Of a stretch of DNA of 64,000 bases, positions 26,957 through 35,621 are shown piece by piece (the stretch's first letter is position 1; every line of letters starts with the position of its first letter). This stretch comes from Celeribacter halophilus (GTDB taxonomy: Bacteria > Pseudomonadota > Alphaproteobacteria > Rhodobacterales > Rhodobacteraceae). Position numbers and translations under genes: made by a program. The stretch is from positions 31,201 to 95,200 of the forward strand of contig NZ_FORY01000013.1 of assembly GCF_900114135.1 (NCBI RefSeq), in the 5' to 3' direction. The notes beneath the pieces are model-generated. The model saw only the letters and a list, made by a program, of their open reading frames with translations, made no database searches and was not told where the DNA came from.

Positions 26957-29016
26957 TCCGCGATATCGTCTTTTCCCCGCTCGTCCCGCTGCCCGTTCTT
27001 ATCGCTCTGGCCGGTCTCGTCACCGCTCTGGTGATCTTCGCGGCATGGCGCGGCCTGTCGGGCTGGGCGCTGCGGGCTGTGGCGGCGCTGGGCATTGTGG
27101 CCGCACTGGCCGGACCGTCACTCAAAGAGGAAACCCGCGAGCCGCTCTCGGATATTGTCTTCCTCGTCATCGACGAAAGCGCCTCCCAAGACCTCGCGGA
27201 CCGCCCCGCACAGATCATGCAGGCCCGCGCCGCGCTGGAGGCACGGATCACCGCCCTGCCCAATGTGGAACTGCGCGAGATCACCTTGGCGGATGCGCCG
27301 GACAATCAGGGCACGCTGTTGATGACCGCCCTGAGCGAAGCCATGGCCGACGAGCCGCGCGGGCGTCTGGCGGGGGCGGTCCTGCTCTCGGATGGCCAGC
27401 TTCACGATGTTGACCTCGCCCCCGATTTCCCCGCGCCTGTGCATCTCATGCTGACCGGCACGCCCGAGGACTGGGACCGCCGCCTTGTGATCGAGAGCGC
27501 GCCGAGCTTTGCCATCATGGGCGAGGAGGTGACGCTCAAACTCCGCGTCGAGGATCAGGGCGCGGCCCCCGAAGACATGACCACCAGCTCGATCCTGATT
27601 TCCATCGATGGCGACGCGCCGATGCGGTTCACCATTCCGGTCGGGCGCTCGATTGACCTGCCGTTAGTCCTGCCGCACGGGGGGATGAACGTGATCCAGT
27701 TCACCCTGCCCGAAGCCGAAGGCGAACTGACCACGCGCAACAACTCCGCGATGGTGCAGATCAACGGCGTGCGCGACCGCCTGCGTGTGCTTCTGGTCTC
27801 CGGCGAGCCGCACAATGGCGAGCGCACATGGCGCAACCTGCTGAAATCCGACCCGAGCGTTGATCTCGTGCATTTCACCATTCTGCGCCCGCCCTCGAAA
27901 CAGGACGGCGTGCCGGTCACGGAACTTTCGCTCATTGCCTTTCCAACCCGTGAATTGTTCATGGAAAAGGTCGATGATTTCGATCTGATCATTTTCGATC
28001 GCTACAAGCTGCGCGGCATCCTGCCCGCCTCCTATCTCGACAATATCGCACGCTATGTCGAACAAGGCGGCGCGGTGCTGTTTGCCGCAGGGCCGGATTT
28101 CGCCTCTGCCGACAGTCTCTATCGCTCGCCTTTGGCTCGGATCATTCCGGCCACGCCGACAGGGCGGGTGATCGAAGCCCCTTACCGCCCACGTCTCACC
28201 GATCTGGGCGCGCGCCATCCGGTGACGGAGGGGCTGGGTGGTCTGCAATTTGCCGATGACGAACCCGCATGGGGCCGCTGGTTCCGGCAGGTGGAGCTTG
28301 AACCGGAAGATCAGGCGGAAACCGTGATGTCGGGGATCGATGGGCGGCCCTTGCTGGTGCTGGACCGCGTGGGCGAGGGGCGCGTGGCCGTGCTTGGCTC
28401 CGATCATGCGTGGCTCTGGACGCGCGGTGTCGAGGGCGGCGGGCCGCAGCTTGAACTGCTGCGCCGCCTTGCGCACTGGATGATGAAAGAACCGGAACTG
28501 GAAGAAGAGGCGCTCACGGCCACCGCCGAGGGCAACACGCTCACCATCACACGGCGCAGCCTCACCGAAGGCGCGCGTTCCGTGACGGTCGAAGCGCCCG
28601 ATGGCACCGTGACCGAAGTGCCGATGGAAGAGGTCGCCCCCGGTCGCCATATGGCCGAGGTCACGGGCGGGGAGATGGGGCTGTATCGCCTGTCCGAAGG
28701 AGATCAGAGTGCGGTCATGGTGCTTGGTCCATCCGCACCGCGCGAATTCGAGGAAACCATTGCCACAGGGGACAAGCTGTCGCCGGTGATCAAGGCGCGT
28801 TCCGGCGGTGTTTTTGCGCTCTCTGACGGTGTGCCGCGTCTGCGTCTGGTCGAGGAGGGACGCGTTGCGGCTGGACGCGGCTGGTTCGGCATCACTCCGC
28901 GCGAGGCCTATGTGACCCAATCGACCCGTCTCACAGCGCTCTTGCCCGGCTGGCTCTGGCTGGTGCTTCTGGCGGGGCTGTCCGTGGCGGCGTGGCTGCG
29001 CGAAGGGCGGCGGTGA
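26953..29016 (+). CDS. Large membrane protein of the MoxR cluster, GATase-like
   Basis: A 687-residue protein with two N-terminal membrane helices (about 10-30 and 38-55), a large periplasmic region and a final C-terminal helix (LPGWLWLVLLAGLSVAAWLREGRR, split here only by the start of the tail). The N-terminal third resembles a VWA fold (FLVIDESASQDLADRP, GAVLLSDGQLHD). The middle has a class-I glutamine-amidotransferase-like segment (YVEQGGAVLFAAGPDFASADSLY) without an obvious catalytic triad. It is the last gene of the cluster and co-translated with the DUF4159 gene. Confidence 0.8.
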   Translation: MIRDIVFSPLVPLPVLIALAGLVTALVIFAAWRGLSGWALRAVAALGIVAALAGPSLKEETREPLSDIVFLVIDESASQDLADRPAQIMQARAALEARITALPNVELREITLADAPDNQGTLLMTALSEAMADEPRGRLAGAVLLSDGQLHDVDLAPDFPAPVHLMLTGTPEDWDRRLVIESAPSFAIMGEEVTLKLRVEDQGAAPEDMTTSSILISIDGDAPMRFTIPVGRSIDLPLVLPHGGMNVIQFTLPEAEGELTTRNNSAMVQINGVRDRLRVLLVSGEPHNGERTWRNLLKSDPSVDLVHFTILRPPSKQDGVPVTELSLIAFPTRELFMEKVDDFDLIIFDRYKLRGILPASYLDNIARYVEQGGAVLFAAGPDFASADSLYRSPLARIIPATPTGRVIEAPYRPRLTDLGARHPVTEGLGGLQFADDEPAWGRWFRQVELEPEDQAETVMSGIDGRPLLVLDRVGEGRVAVLGSDHAWLWTRGVEGGGPQLELLRRLAHWMMKEPELEEEALTATAEGNTLTITRRSLTEGARSVTVEAPDGTVTEVPMEEVAPGRHMAEVTGGEMGLYRLSEGDQSAVMVLGPSAPREFEETIATGDKLSPVIKARSGGVFALSDGVPRLRLVEEGRVAAGRGWFGITPREAYVTQSTRLTALLPGWLWLVLLAGLSVAAWLREGRR

Positions 29017-29254
29017 AGGGTCGGCGGTGAGGGCTTGTCGCCCGTCACCTGACGCTTGTTTCCGAACGCTTTCACATGGCACTCGCGCCGCCGGTTTCTC
29101 AGCAGGCGTAAAGCGCCGGACATGCTGGTGCCGGTGTGAATGTGGCGTGTGACTGTCGGGAAGGCCCCTTCGGACAGTGTCCTGCGGGTGCGGGCCAGTC
29201 GCGGGCCTTCCGCAATCAACCGATCTCTCCAGTCGATTGCGAAAGGCGTTAGCG
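29017..29254. other. Gene-free region after the MoxR cluster with a long-stem hairpin
   Basis: GGAAGGCCC (29159-29167) pairs perfectly with GGGCCTTCC (29203-29211) over a 35-base loop. No T-run follows. No gene is seen. Confidence 0.4.
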
Positions 29255-30283
29255 TCAGAGGGCTTTCGCTTGGGCGAAAGACACAAGGCGTCGGGAGTTT
29301 TCGTCCCAAAGGTGAAGCCGGACACTGTGAAAGCTCTGACGGATCGTCATGCGGTTGCTTTCGGCCAGTTCCTTGTGATCGCGTAGCACTTCGGGCAGGC
29401 GATAGAAGGGGATGCGGCTATACAGGTGATGCACATGATGCACCCCGATATTGGCGCTCACCCATTGCAGCACCGGCGGCAGCACATAGTAGGAACTGCC
29501 CTTGAGCGCGGCGTCGTGCAACTGCCAGTCTTCTTCGCTGTCCCAATGTGTGGTCTCGAACTGGTGCTGGACATAGAACAGCCAGACCCCTGCCGTGGCC
29601 GCCAGCAATGTGGTGGGCAGGAAGATCAGCAGCACAGGGGCCAGCCCGCCGAAATACCAAACCAGCGCCACCCACAGGACAAGGGCGATATTTGTGCCCA
29701 TTGCGCTGATCCAGTATTTGACGCTGCCCATCAGGCCCAGCGGCAGTCTGTTTTGCAGGATGAACAGATAGCCCGGTCCAAGACAGAACAGGACAACAGG
29801 GTTGCGATACAGGCGGTAGAGCAATTTCTTGTGCGGCTTGAGAGCGCGGTATTCTGCCAGCGTCAGGGTCTGGATGTCGCCCACGCCACGGCGTCCGAGG
29901 TTGCCCGCCGAACTGTGGTGGATGGAATGCGAGCGCCGCCATACGTCATAGGGCGTCAGGGTAAGAACCCCGATCGTGCGCCCGATCCAGTCACTCAGGG
30001 TCCGGTTGCGAAAGAGCGATCCGTGTCCGCAATCGTGCTGGATGGCAAACAGGCGCAGCAGGAAGCCCGCGTTGAGCAGAGAGAGTGTGAAGGTCAGCCA
30101 GTAGCTGATCGACATGGACCACCATGCGAGGGCCCAGAGAATGAGGAATGGCCCCACAGTGACCGCAAGCTCGAAAGAGCTGCGGATCGGATCGGGATCA
30201 CGGTATTTCGCGAGAACTCTGGCCCATTTTTTAGCGGAATGGGCTTCGCTGCGCTGACTTGCAGCTTCGATTTGATCAAACAT
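29255..30283 (-). CDS. Membrane fatty acid desaturase
   Basis: A 342-residue integral membrane di-iron enzyme that introduces double bonds into acyl chains. All three histidine boxes are present: HDCGH, HSIHH and HHVHH. Four or more membrane helices lie between them. The FA_desaturase family also contains hydroxylases, so the exact reaction is open. It stands alone, with its promoter probably in the gene-free 30284-30594 stretch. Confidence 0.9.
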   Translation of the reverse strand: MFDQIEAASQRSEAHSAKKWARVLAKYRDPDPIRSSFELAVTVGPFLILWALAWWSMSISYWLTFTLSLLNAGFLLRLFAIQHDCGHGSLFRNRTLSDWIGRTIGVLTLTPYDVWRRSHSIHHSSAGNLGRRGVGDIQTLTLAEYRALKPHKKLLYRLYRNPVVLFCLGPGYLFILQNRLPLGLMGSVKYWISAMGTNIALVLWVALVWYFGGLAPVLLIFLPTTLLAATAGVWLFYVQHQFETTHWDSEEDWQLHDAALKGSSYYVLPPVLQWVSANIGVHHVHHLYSRIPFYRLPEVLRDHKELAESNRMTIRQSFHSVRLHLWDENSRRLVSFAQAKAL

Positions 30284-30594
30284 CAGCTACTGTCATCTCT
30301 GGCGCTGGCTTTGTCAACGCAGAAACGGAGTGGGACAGGGGTGATGTCGTTTTTCGTTGCGTCGTGAGTGAGGGGGCAAGGGAGGGATTACGCATTCGTG
30401 AAAAGACCGGTCGCGGACACGGTCACGCGCGCTTTAAAAGACCGGTCGCGGACACGGTCACGCGCGCTTTACCTGACAGATGCCCGACACATGTCCGACA
30501 GAAGTCCGACGTTTTGCCGACAGGGCATAATCGGGGCGAGCCGGTCCGGTTTGTGAGCCGATCCGGTCGCGCGTTGTTTGCGGTTTTCGGAGGG
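30284..30594. other. Gene-free region with a 35-bp tandem duplication
   Basis: About 310 bases between the desaturase start and the DUF599 stop. The region holds the perfect tandem repeat listed next and degenerate CCGACA/TCCGAC-type runs after it. No ORF with a ribosome binding site is seen. Confidence 0.6.
30401..30470. repeat. Perfect 35-bp tandem duplication (two copies)
   Basis: Copies at 30401-30435 and 30436-30470 are identical; each begins AAAAGACCGGTCGCGG and ends CACGCGCGCTTT. Each copy also contains the palindrome GACCGGTC. Sequence identity suggests a recent duplication. Confidence 0.9.
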
Positions 30595-31290
30595 TTAGGT
30601 TTCGTCGCTGAGCAGGATTTCACGCGAGGTAGAGGCAAACTCCCGCCGCAGCATGATGAAGATCACCAAGGTGCCGCCAAGCAAAAGCCCCTCCGGTCCC
30701 AACAGCCATGACAGCGCGCCCAAAGCGAAATAAATCCCGCGAATTCCGGCATTAAAGGCGCGGGCCGCTGTGATGTTGAGTTCGCCAGCCTTGCGTGCGC
30801 GGGGGAGGGCTTGGGGGTCGGCTTCATCGTTGCTGACCGAGGCCATCACCACGCCGCAATAGCCGAAGAGACGGTTCGACCAGATGAATTTCAGAAAGGC
30901 GTTTGTGATGAAAAACAGCGCCAGAAGGATTTTCACCTCCCATATGATTGCAGGCGCATCCAGCGCCAGATCCCGCGCCACACCACTCAATCGCTCCGCA
31001 TTTGAAATCGCCGCCAGCCCGCCACCAATCGCGATCAGGCAGGCCGAAGCGAGAAAGGATGTGCCCTCCCGCAGCGTTGCAAGCACGGTGGCATCAAAGA
31101 TGCGGGGTTTGCGGGTGATCATATGGACCATCCACTCGCGCCGGTAGTCGGCGACAAGCACGGAGGTTGAAATCCGCTTTTTTGGCGGATTCTCGATCAC
31201 ATAGCCCAGAATGCCCCACGCCGAGAGCAGGTAGATTACGGCGAGGCCGTCGAGCACGGTGAAATATCGAAGCTGATCAAAGAGTTCCAT
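30595..31290 (-). CDS. DUF599-family membrane protein
   Basis: A 231-residue inner-membrane protein with four or more hydrophobic segments and the family features LFDQLRYFTVLDGLAVIYLL at the start, HMITRKPRIFDATVLATLREGTSFLAS, and the motif AGELNITAARAFNAGIRGIYFALG near the end. The function of DUF599 proteins is not established. ATG at 31290 is used; a longer start would overlap the glcD promoter. It is divergent from glcD, so the shared 82 bases should contain both promoters. Confidence 0.85.
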   Translation of the reverse strand: MELFDQLRYFTVLDGLAVIYLLSAWGILGYVIENPPKKRISTSVLVADYRREWMVHMITRKPRIFDATVLATLREGTSFLASACLIAIGGGLAAISNAERLSGVARDLALDAPAIIWEVKILLALFFITNAFLKFIWSNRLFGYCGVVMASVSNDEADPQALPRARKAGELNITAARAFNAGIRGIYFALGALSWLLGPEGLLLGGTLVIFIMLRREFASTSREILLSDET

Positions 31291-31319
31291 GTGTGCAGCA
31301 TTACGCAAGAGCATCGCCC

Positions 31320-31348
31320 TTGTCACATCTAAAAATTGGTTATAAAAT
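31320..31348 (+). promoter_or_regulatory. glcD promoter
   Basis: TTGTCA (31320-31325) and TAAAAT (31343-31348) are 17 bases apart, 25 bases before the glcD ATG. A palindromic operator straddles the -10. Confidence 0.6.
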
Positions 31349-31357
31349 CTGACCAAT
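31335..31357. promoter_or_regulatory. Palindromic operator over the glcD -10 region (FadR-family type)
   Basis: ATTGGT (31335-31340) and ACCAAT (31352-31357) form a perfect inverted repeat with an 11-base spacer that contains the -10. TGGT-N11-ACCA has the same geometry as the site in front of the GntR gene at 7935-7957. The ATTGGT/ACCAAT half-sites are those of E. coli PdhR, whose known site has a 3-base spacer. Confidence 0.65.
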
Positions 31358-31372
31358 AGGAGAGGAGCCCCC

Positions 31373-32809
31373 ATGGATATGCCAGCCCCGAATTCGGGCA
31401 TACAAGCCCGAAAGCCGGAGATTGCACGCCGTCTCCGTGCTGTGCTCCCGCCGGATGCGGTGATTGAAGCACAGGAAGAATTAAAAGCCTATGAATGCGA
31501 CGCGCTGACGGCCTACCGCTGTCCGCCGCTTCTGGCTGTTTTGCCGGAAACGACAGAGCAGGTCGCGCAGATCATGGCCATCTGTCATGACATCGGTGTG
31601 CCTGTGGTGCCGCGTGGCGCGGGGACTTCTTTGGCGGGCGGGGCCTTGCCCACGGAGGATGCGGTGATTCTCGGCGTGGCGCGGCTGCGTGATGTTCTGG
31701 AGATCAACACGGACGACCGCTATATCCGCGTGCAAACAGGCATGACCAACCTTGCCGTGAGTGCTGCTGTCGAGGACGAGGGCTTTTTCTACGCTCCCGA
31801 TCCGTCCAGCCAGCTGGCCTGCGCGATTGCGGGCAATATCGCGATGAATTCCGGCGGCGCGCATTGTCTCAAATACGGGGTGACGACGAATAACCTTCTG
31901 GGCGTGACGATGGTCATGGCCGATGGGGATATTGTCGAGATCGGTGGCGCGGAGATGGAGGCCGCCGGACTTGACCTTCTGGGGCTGATCTGCGGGTCCG
32001 AAGGGCAATTGGGGATCGTGACAGAGGCGACCCTGCGTATTCTGCCAAAACCCGAAGGGGCGCGGCCTGTGCTCTTGGGTTTTGACAGCAACGAAGTGGC
32101 AGGGGCCTGTGTGGCCGACATCATCCGCTCCGGTCTGATCCCCGTGGCAATCGAATTCATGGACCGCCCCATCATCCGCGCAACCGAAGAGTTTTCGGGC
32201 GCGGGCTATCCCGATTGCGAGGCGCTTTTGATTGTCGAGGTCGAAGGCTCCGCACAGGAAATAGACGACCAGCTTGCCCGCATTGTCGAGATTGCGAAAC
32301 GGCATGATCCGGTCACGATCCGCGAAAGCGAAAGCGCGGAAGAAAGCGCCCGCATCTGGCTTGGTCGCAAATCGGCCTTTGGTGCGATGGGGCAACGTGG
32401 TGACTATATCTGCCTCGACGGCACGATTCCGGTGGGCGAATTGCCTTCCGTGCTGACGCGTATCGCGGAACTGGGTGCGCAATACGGCCATATGGTTGGC
32501 AATGTGTTCCACGCGGGCGACGGGAATATGCACCCTTTGATCCTGTATAATGCCAATGAGCCGGGGCAGCTGGAAAGCGCGGAACAGCTTGGTGCGGAGA
32601 TTTTGAAACTCTGCGTCGATGCTGGCGGCTGTTTGACCGGAGAGCATGGTGTCGGGGTCGAGAAACGCGAGTTGATGACGCATCAGTTCGCCCCTGTTGA
32701 TCTGGAGGCGCAGATGGACGTCAAGGACGTGTTCGATCCGGCATGGCTTCTGAACCCTGCGAAGGTCTTTCCGCTCGCGGTCAGTGCATCGCGGAGGACG
32801 GCAGAATGA
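31373..32809 (+). CDS. glcD: Glycolate oxidase FAD subunit GlcD
   Basis: A 478-residue FAD-linked oxidase that converts glycolate to glyoxylate with GlcE and GlcF. FAD-binding segments VPVVPRGAGTSLAGGALP and IAGNIAMNSGGAHCLKYG are followed by the FAD-oxidase C-terminal domain with NVFHAGDGNMHPLILY and GCLTGEHGVGVEKR. GGAGAGGAG precedes the ATG. The stop codon overlaps the glcE start as ATGA, which points to translational coupling. Controlled by the palindrome at 31335 by inference. Confidence 0.95.
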   Translation: MDMPAPNSGIQARKPEIARRLRAVLPPDAVIEAQEELKAYECDALTAYRCPPLLAVLPETTEQVAQIMAICHDIGVPVVPRGAGTSLAGGALPTEDAVILGVARLRDVLEINTDDRYIRVQTGMTNLAVSAAVEDEGFFYAPDPSSQLACAIAGNIAMNSGGAHCLKYGVTTNNLLGVTMVMADGDIVEIGGAEMEAAGLDLLGLICGSEGQLGIVTEATLRILPKPEGARPVLLGFDSNEVAGACVADIIRSGLIPVAIEFMDRPIIRATEEFSGAGYPDCEALLIVEVEGSAQEIDDQLARIVEIAKRHDPVTIRESESAEESARIWLGRKSAFGAMGQRGDYICLDGTIPVGELPSVLTRIAELGAQYGHMVGNVFHAGDGNMHPLILYNANEPGQLESAEQLGAEILKLCVDAGGCLTGEHGVGVEKRELMTHQFAPVDLEAQMDVKDVFDPAWLLNPAKVFPLAVSASRRTAE

Positions 32810-33924
32810 GTATTTCGGTAGCAAAGGAAACAGGCGCACCGCAAAGCGAGGCGGAGTTGCGCGATGTGATCCGCGCTGGTGGGCCGTTTGTGATCGAAGG
32901 CGGCGGCACGCGGCGCATCGGACTGGCGCAGGGAGAGGTGCTCTCGACACGGGCGCTGACGGGGGTAAGCCTTTATGAGCCGGGCGCACTGACACTGGTG
33001 GTCAAGGCGGGCACGCTCCTGTCGGAGATCACTGCGCTGCTGGCGTCTGAAAACCAGCGGCTTGCGTTTGAAGTGCCGGATATGCGCGGCTTGCTCGGGC
33101 GTGATGGCGAAAGCACCATCGGCGGTGTGGTGGCCACGAATGCTTCGGGGCCGCGACGTGTGGCGCTTGGGGCCTGTCGCGATTTTTGCCTCGGTGTGCG
33201 CTATGTCGACGGGCGCGGGCAGGTGGTGAAGAACGGCGGGCGGGTGATGAAGAACGTCACCGGGCTGGATCTGGTGAAGCTGATGGCGGGAAGCCACGGG
33301 ACGCTGGGTGTGATCACCGAAGTGAGCCTCAAGGTGCAGCCTTTGCCGGAGACTGTGGTGACGTTGAAAGTGCCGCAATGTGAGGCTTTGGACGCGGTCG
33401 GGATCATGTCCGACATTCTGGGCCAGCCCTTTGATCTGACGGGGGCGGCGTGGTCGGACACAACTGTGTTCTTGCGTCTGGAAGGCATTGAGACCGCACT
33501 CAAATACCGGATCGGCCGGATCAGGGCGCGTTTGGGTCGGGATGTGGCAGAGCTGTGGGGTGCCGCACTTAGTGACCCGATCTGGCAGGCGCTTCGCGAT
33601 GTGGAGCAGTTTCATGATCGCGCGGGGGATGTGTGGCAACTGTCCGTGAGGCCGTCTGATGCGGCAGCACTTGTCGAGGCAATCTGTCCCGAAGATGTCA
33701 TCTATGATTGGGGTGGCAACCGGCTTTGGCTGTTGACCGCAGAAGGCACGGATGTGCGGGCCAAGATGCACAGAGGCCATGCCACACTGGTCCGCGCCAG
33801 TGACGGGACCAAAGCGCGGCTCGGCGTGTTTCATCCGCAAAGCGCGGCGATTGAGCGGGTCAGTGCGGGGCTTCGGCACAAATTCGACCCTGAAGGCAAA
33901 TTCAACCGTGGGATGATGGGCTGA
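32806..33924 (+). CDS. glcE: Glycolate oxidase FAD-binding subunit GlcE
   Basis: A 372-residue second flavin-binding subunit of glycolate oxidase. It keeps the FAD-binding part (GGTRRIGL, STIGGVVATNASGPRRVALGACRDFCLG, GGRVMKNVTGLDLVKLMAGSHGTLGVITE split across residues 100-180) and has the shortened C-terminus typical of GlcE. ATG at 32806 overlaps the glcD stop. Its first codons (encoding MSISVAKETGA) coincide with a copy of the GAGTATTT dispersed element, which is unusual. Confidence 0.93.
   Translation: MSISVAKETGAPQSEAELRDVIRAGGPFVIEGGGTRRIGLAQGEVLSTRALTGVSLYEPGALTLVVKAGTLLSEITALLASENQRLAFEVPDMRGLLGRDGESTIGGVVATNASGPRRVALGACRDFCLGVRYVDGRGQVVKNGGRVMKNVTGLDLVKLMAGSHGTLGVITEVSLKVQPLPETVVTLKVPQCEALDAVGIMSDILGQPFDLTGAAWSDTTVFLRLEGIETALKYRIGRIRARLGRDVAELWGAALSDPIWQALRDVEQFHDRAGDVWQLSVRPSDAAALVEAICPEDVIYDWGGNRLWLLTAEGTDVRAKMHRGHATLVRASDGTKARLGVFHPQSAAIERVSAGLRHKFDPEGKFNRGMMG
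32808..32828 (-). repeat. AAATACTC dispersed element, copy F (inside the glcE start)
   Basis: GAGTATTT followed by CGGTAGCAAAGGA, almost identical to copy E at 11550, here read as codons 2-8 of glcE. Confidence 0.55.
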
Positions 33925-34265
33925 TGGCGATTATTGTGATTTTGTTCGTTATCCCCGTGGCCACGCTGGTCGGATTGGCGGTTTTGCCTGCGGGGCGGCC
34001 CGCGCTTGTCGGGCACATCGTAGTGGCATCGGTCGCGGCATTGGCGGCGATGACTTTCCTGCCTTTGAGTGCGTCGAACGGTCCTGACGACTGGTTCCAC
34101 GGGATTGAATTGGTGCCTATTTTTTCGGCCGGGATCAGCGTCGTGCTCGTTGGTATCGCGCAAGGGTGGCGGTGGTATCGTATCCGCAAGGGCAAGGAGA
34201 CCTACTACATTGCGGCTCTCCTACTGTGCCTGCTCCCCATTCTTGTAATTGCCGCGCAGATGTAA
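33924..34265 (+). CDS. Small membrane protein between glcE and glcF
   Basis: A 113-residue protein with three hydrophobic segments (about residues 1-25, 28-50 and 90-112) and a short loop with DDWFHGIELVPIF. It overlaps the glcE stop as TGATG and ends 10 bases before glcF, so it is embedded in the operon. I do not recognise the family. Its position suggests a membrane anchor or partner of the glycolate oxidase complex, or a transport accessory; this is inference from context only. Confidence 0.75.
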   Translation: MAIIVILFVIPVATLVGLAVLPAGRPALVGHIVVASVAALAAMTFLPLSASNGPDDWFHGIELVPIFSAGISVVLVGIAQGWRWYRIRKGKETYYIAALLLCLLPILVIAAQM

Positions 34266-34275
34266 GGGACGGACG

Positions 34276-35568
34276 ATGCAAACAAATTTTACAGCCGAAC
34301 AGCTGACCGATCCCGGAAACGAGCGCGCCAATGAAATCCTGCGGGCCTGTGTCCATTGCGGGTTCTGCACAGCGACCTGTCCGACCTATGCGGTGCTGGG
34401 CGACGAGTTGGACAGCCCGCGCGGGCGTATCTATCTCATCAAGGATATGCTGGAAAACGACCGGCCCGCTGACGAGAAAACTGTTAAACATCTGGACCGC
34501 TGCCTGTCCTGTCTGGCCTGTATGACCACATGTCCGTCGGGGGTGCATTATATGCATCTGATCGACCATGCGCGGGTGCATGTGGAAAAGACCTACAAGC
34601 GGCCTTTGACGGACCGGCTGCTGCGTTGGGTGCTTGCGAAGATTCTGCCTTATCCCTCGCGCTTCCGGATGGCTTTGCGCGGGGCGAAACTTGCGCGGCC
34701 CTTCCGCCATTTGATGCCTGATCCGCGGCTCAAGGCCATGCTCGATATGGCCCCCAAACATATCCCGCCCGTTTCGCGCAATGATGATGCGCAGGTGTTT
34801 CCGGCACAGGGCGGGCGTCGGATGCGTGTGGCTTTGATGACGGGTTGCGCGCAAAAGGCGCTTGATACGGACATCAACGACGCAACCATCCGGTTGCTCA
34901 GGCGGATGGGATGCGAGGTCGTGGTTGCTCAGGGCGCAGGGTGTTGCGGTGCGCTGACCCATCACATGGGCAAGGAGGCCGAGGCGCACGGGACTGCGGT
35001 GAAGAACATTCACGCATGGATGCGGGAAATCTCGGGCGAGGGGCTGGATGCGATTGTGATCAACACGTCGGGCTGTGGCACGACCGTGAAGGATTACGGC
35101 CATATGTTCCGCAATACGGAACTGGCGGGGGAGGCGGCGCAGGTGGCTGCACTGGCGAAGGATATCTCCGAAGTGCTCATGCAGCTCGACCTGCCCGATG
35201 GGAAACAGGACCTCAAAGTGGCCTATCACGCCGCCTGTTCGCTGCAACATGGTCAACAGATCAAGAATCACCCGAAGGCGTTGTTGAAGCGAGTCGGATT
35301 CGAGGTTGTCGAGCCGCGTGACAGCCATCTGTGCTGCGGTTCTGCGGGCACCTACAACTTGTTGCAGCCGGAATTGTCAAAAAAATTGAAAGAGCGGAAA
35401 ATAAAATCGCTCTCGGCGAAGACCCCAGATGTGGTGGCTGCAGGCAATATCGGCTGCATGATGCAGATCGGATCGGGCATGGATGTGCCGGTTGTGCATA
35501 CGGTCGAGCTCCTCGATTGGGCAACAGGTGGCCCAAAACCGCCCAAATTGTTCTCGAATCGGTCATAA
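34276..35568 (+). CDS. glcF: Glycolate oxidase iron-sulfur subunit GlcF
   Basis: A 430-residue electron-transfer subunit. Two 4Fe-4S motifs are present: CVHCGFCTATCP (C25, C28, C31, C35) and CLSCLACMTTCP. Two cysteine-rich CCG domains follow, with QGAGCCGALTHHMG and HLCCGSAGTYN. It passes electrons from the GlcDE flavins to the membrane quinone pool. ATG at 34276 follows AAGGGACG. It is the last gene of the glc cluster. Confidence 0.95.
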   Translation: MQTNFTAEQLTDPGNERANEILRACVHCGFCTATCPTYAVLGDELDSPRGRIYLIKDMLENDRPADEKTVKHLDRCLSCLACMTTCPSGVHYMHLIDHARVHVEKTYKRPLTDRLLRWVLAKILPYPSRFRMALRGAKLARPFRHLMPDPRLKAMLDMAPKHIPPVSRNDDAQVFPAQGGRRMRVALMTGCAQKALDTDINDATIRLLRRMGCEVVVAQGAGCCGALTHHMGKEAEAHGTAVKNIHAWMREISGEGLDAIVINTSGCGTTVKDYGHMFRNTELAGEAAQVAALAKDISEVLMQLDLPDGKQDLKVAYHAACSLQHGQQIKNHPKALLKRVGFEVVEPRDSHLCCGSAGTYNLLQPELSKKLKERKIKSLSAKTPDVVAAGNIGCMMQIGSGMDVPVVHTVELLDWATGGPKPPKLFSNRS

Positions 35569-35581
35569 TGGTGCCTTGAAC

Positions 35582-35617
35582 GCCCTCTAGCGCTTAGGGG
35601 GAACCGGACCAGAGGGC
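35582..35617 (+). promoter_or_regulatory. Hairpin that would mask the ribosome binding site of the serine protease gene
   Basis: GCCCTCT (35582-35588) pairs perfectly with AGAGGGC (35611-35617); the second arm is the presumed Shine-Dalgarno sequence (AGAGGG) five bases before the ATG. It could be temperature- or factor-dependent translational control; unproven. Confidence 0.4.
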
Positions 35618-35621
35618 TGTT

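Noticed and set aside
26953..29016. Possible intact von Willebrand A domain in the last MoxR-cluster protein
   Set aside because: The fold-like segments are there, but a DxSxS metal site is not seen (FLVIDESASQD is only a partial match), so no VWA function is claimed.
29177..29386. Small plus-strand gene downstream of the MoxR cluster
   Set aside because: It is antisense to the end of the desaturase gene, lacks a ribosome binding site and shows no family features.
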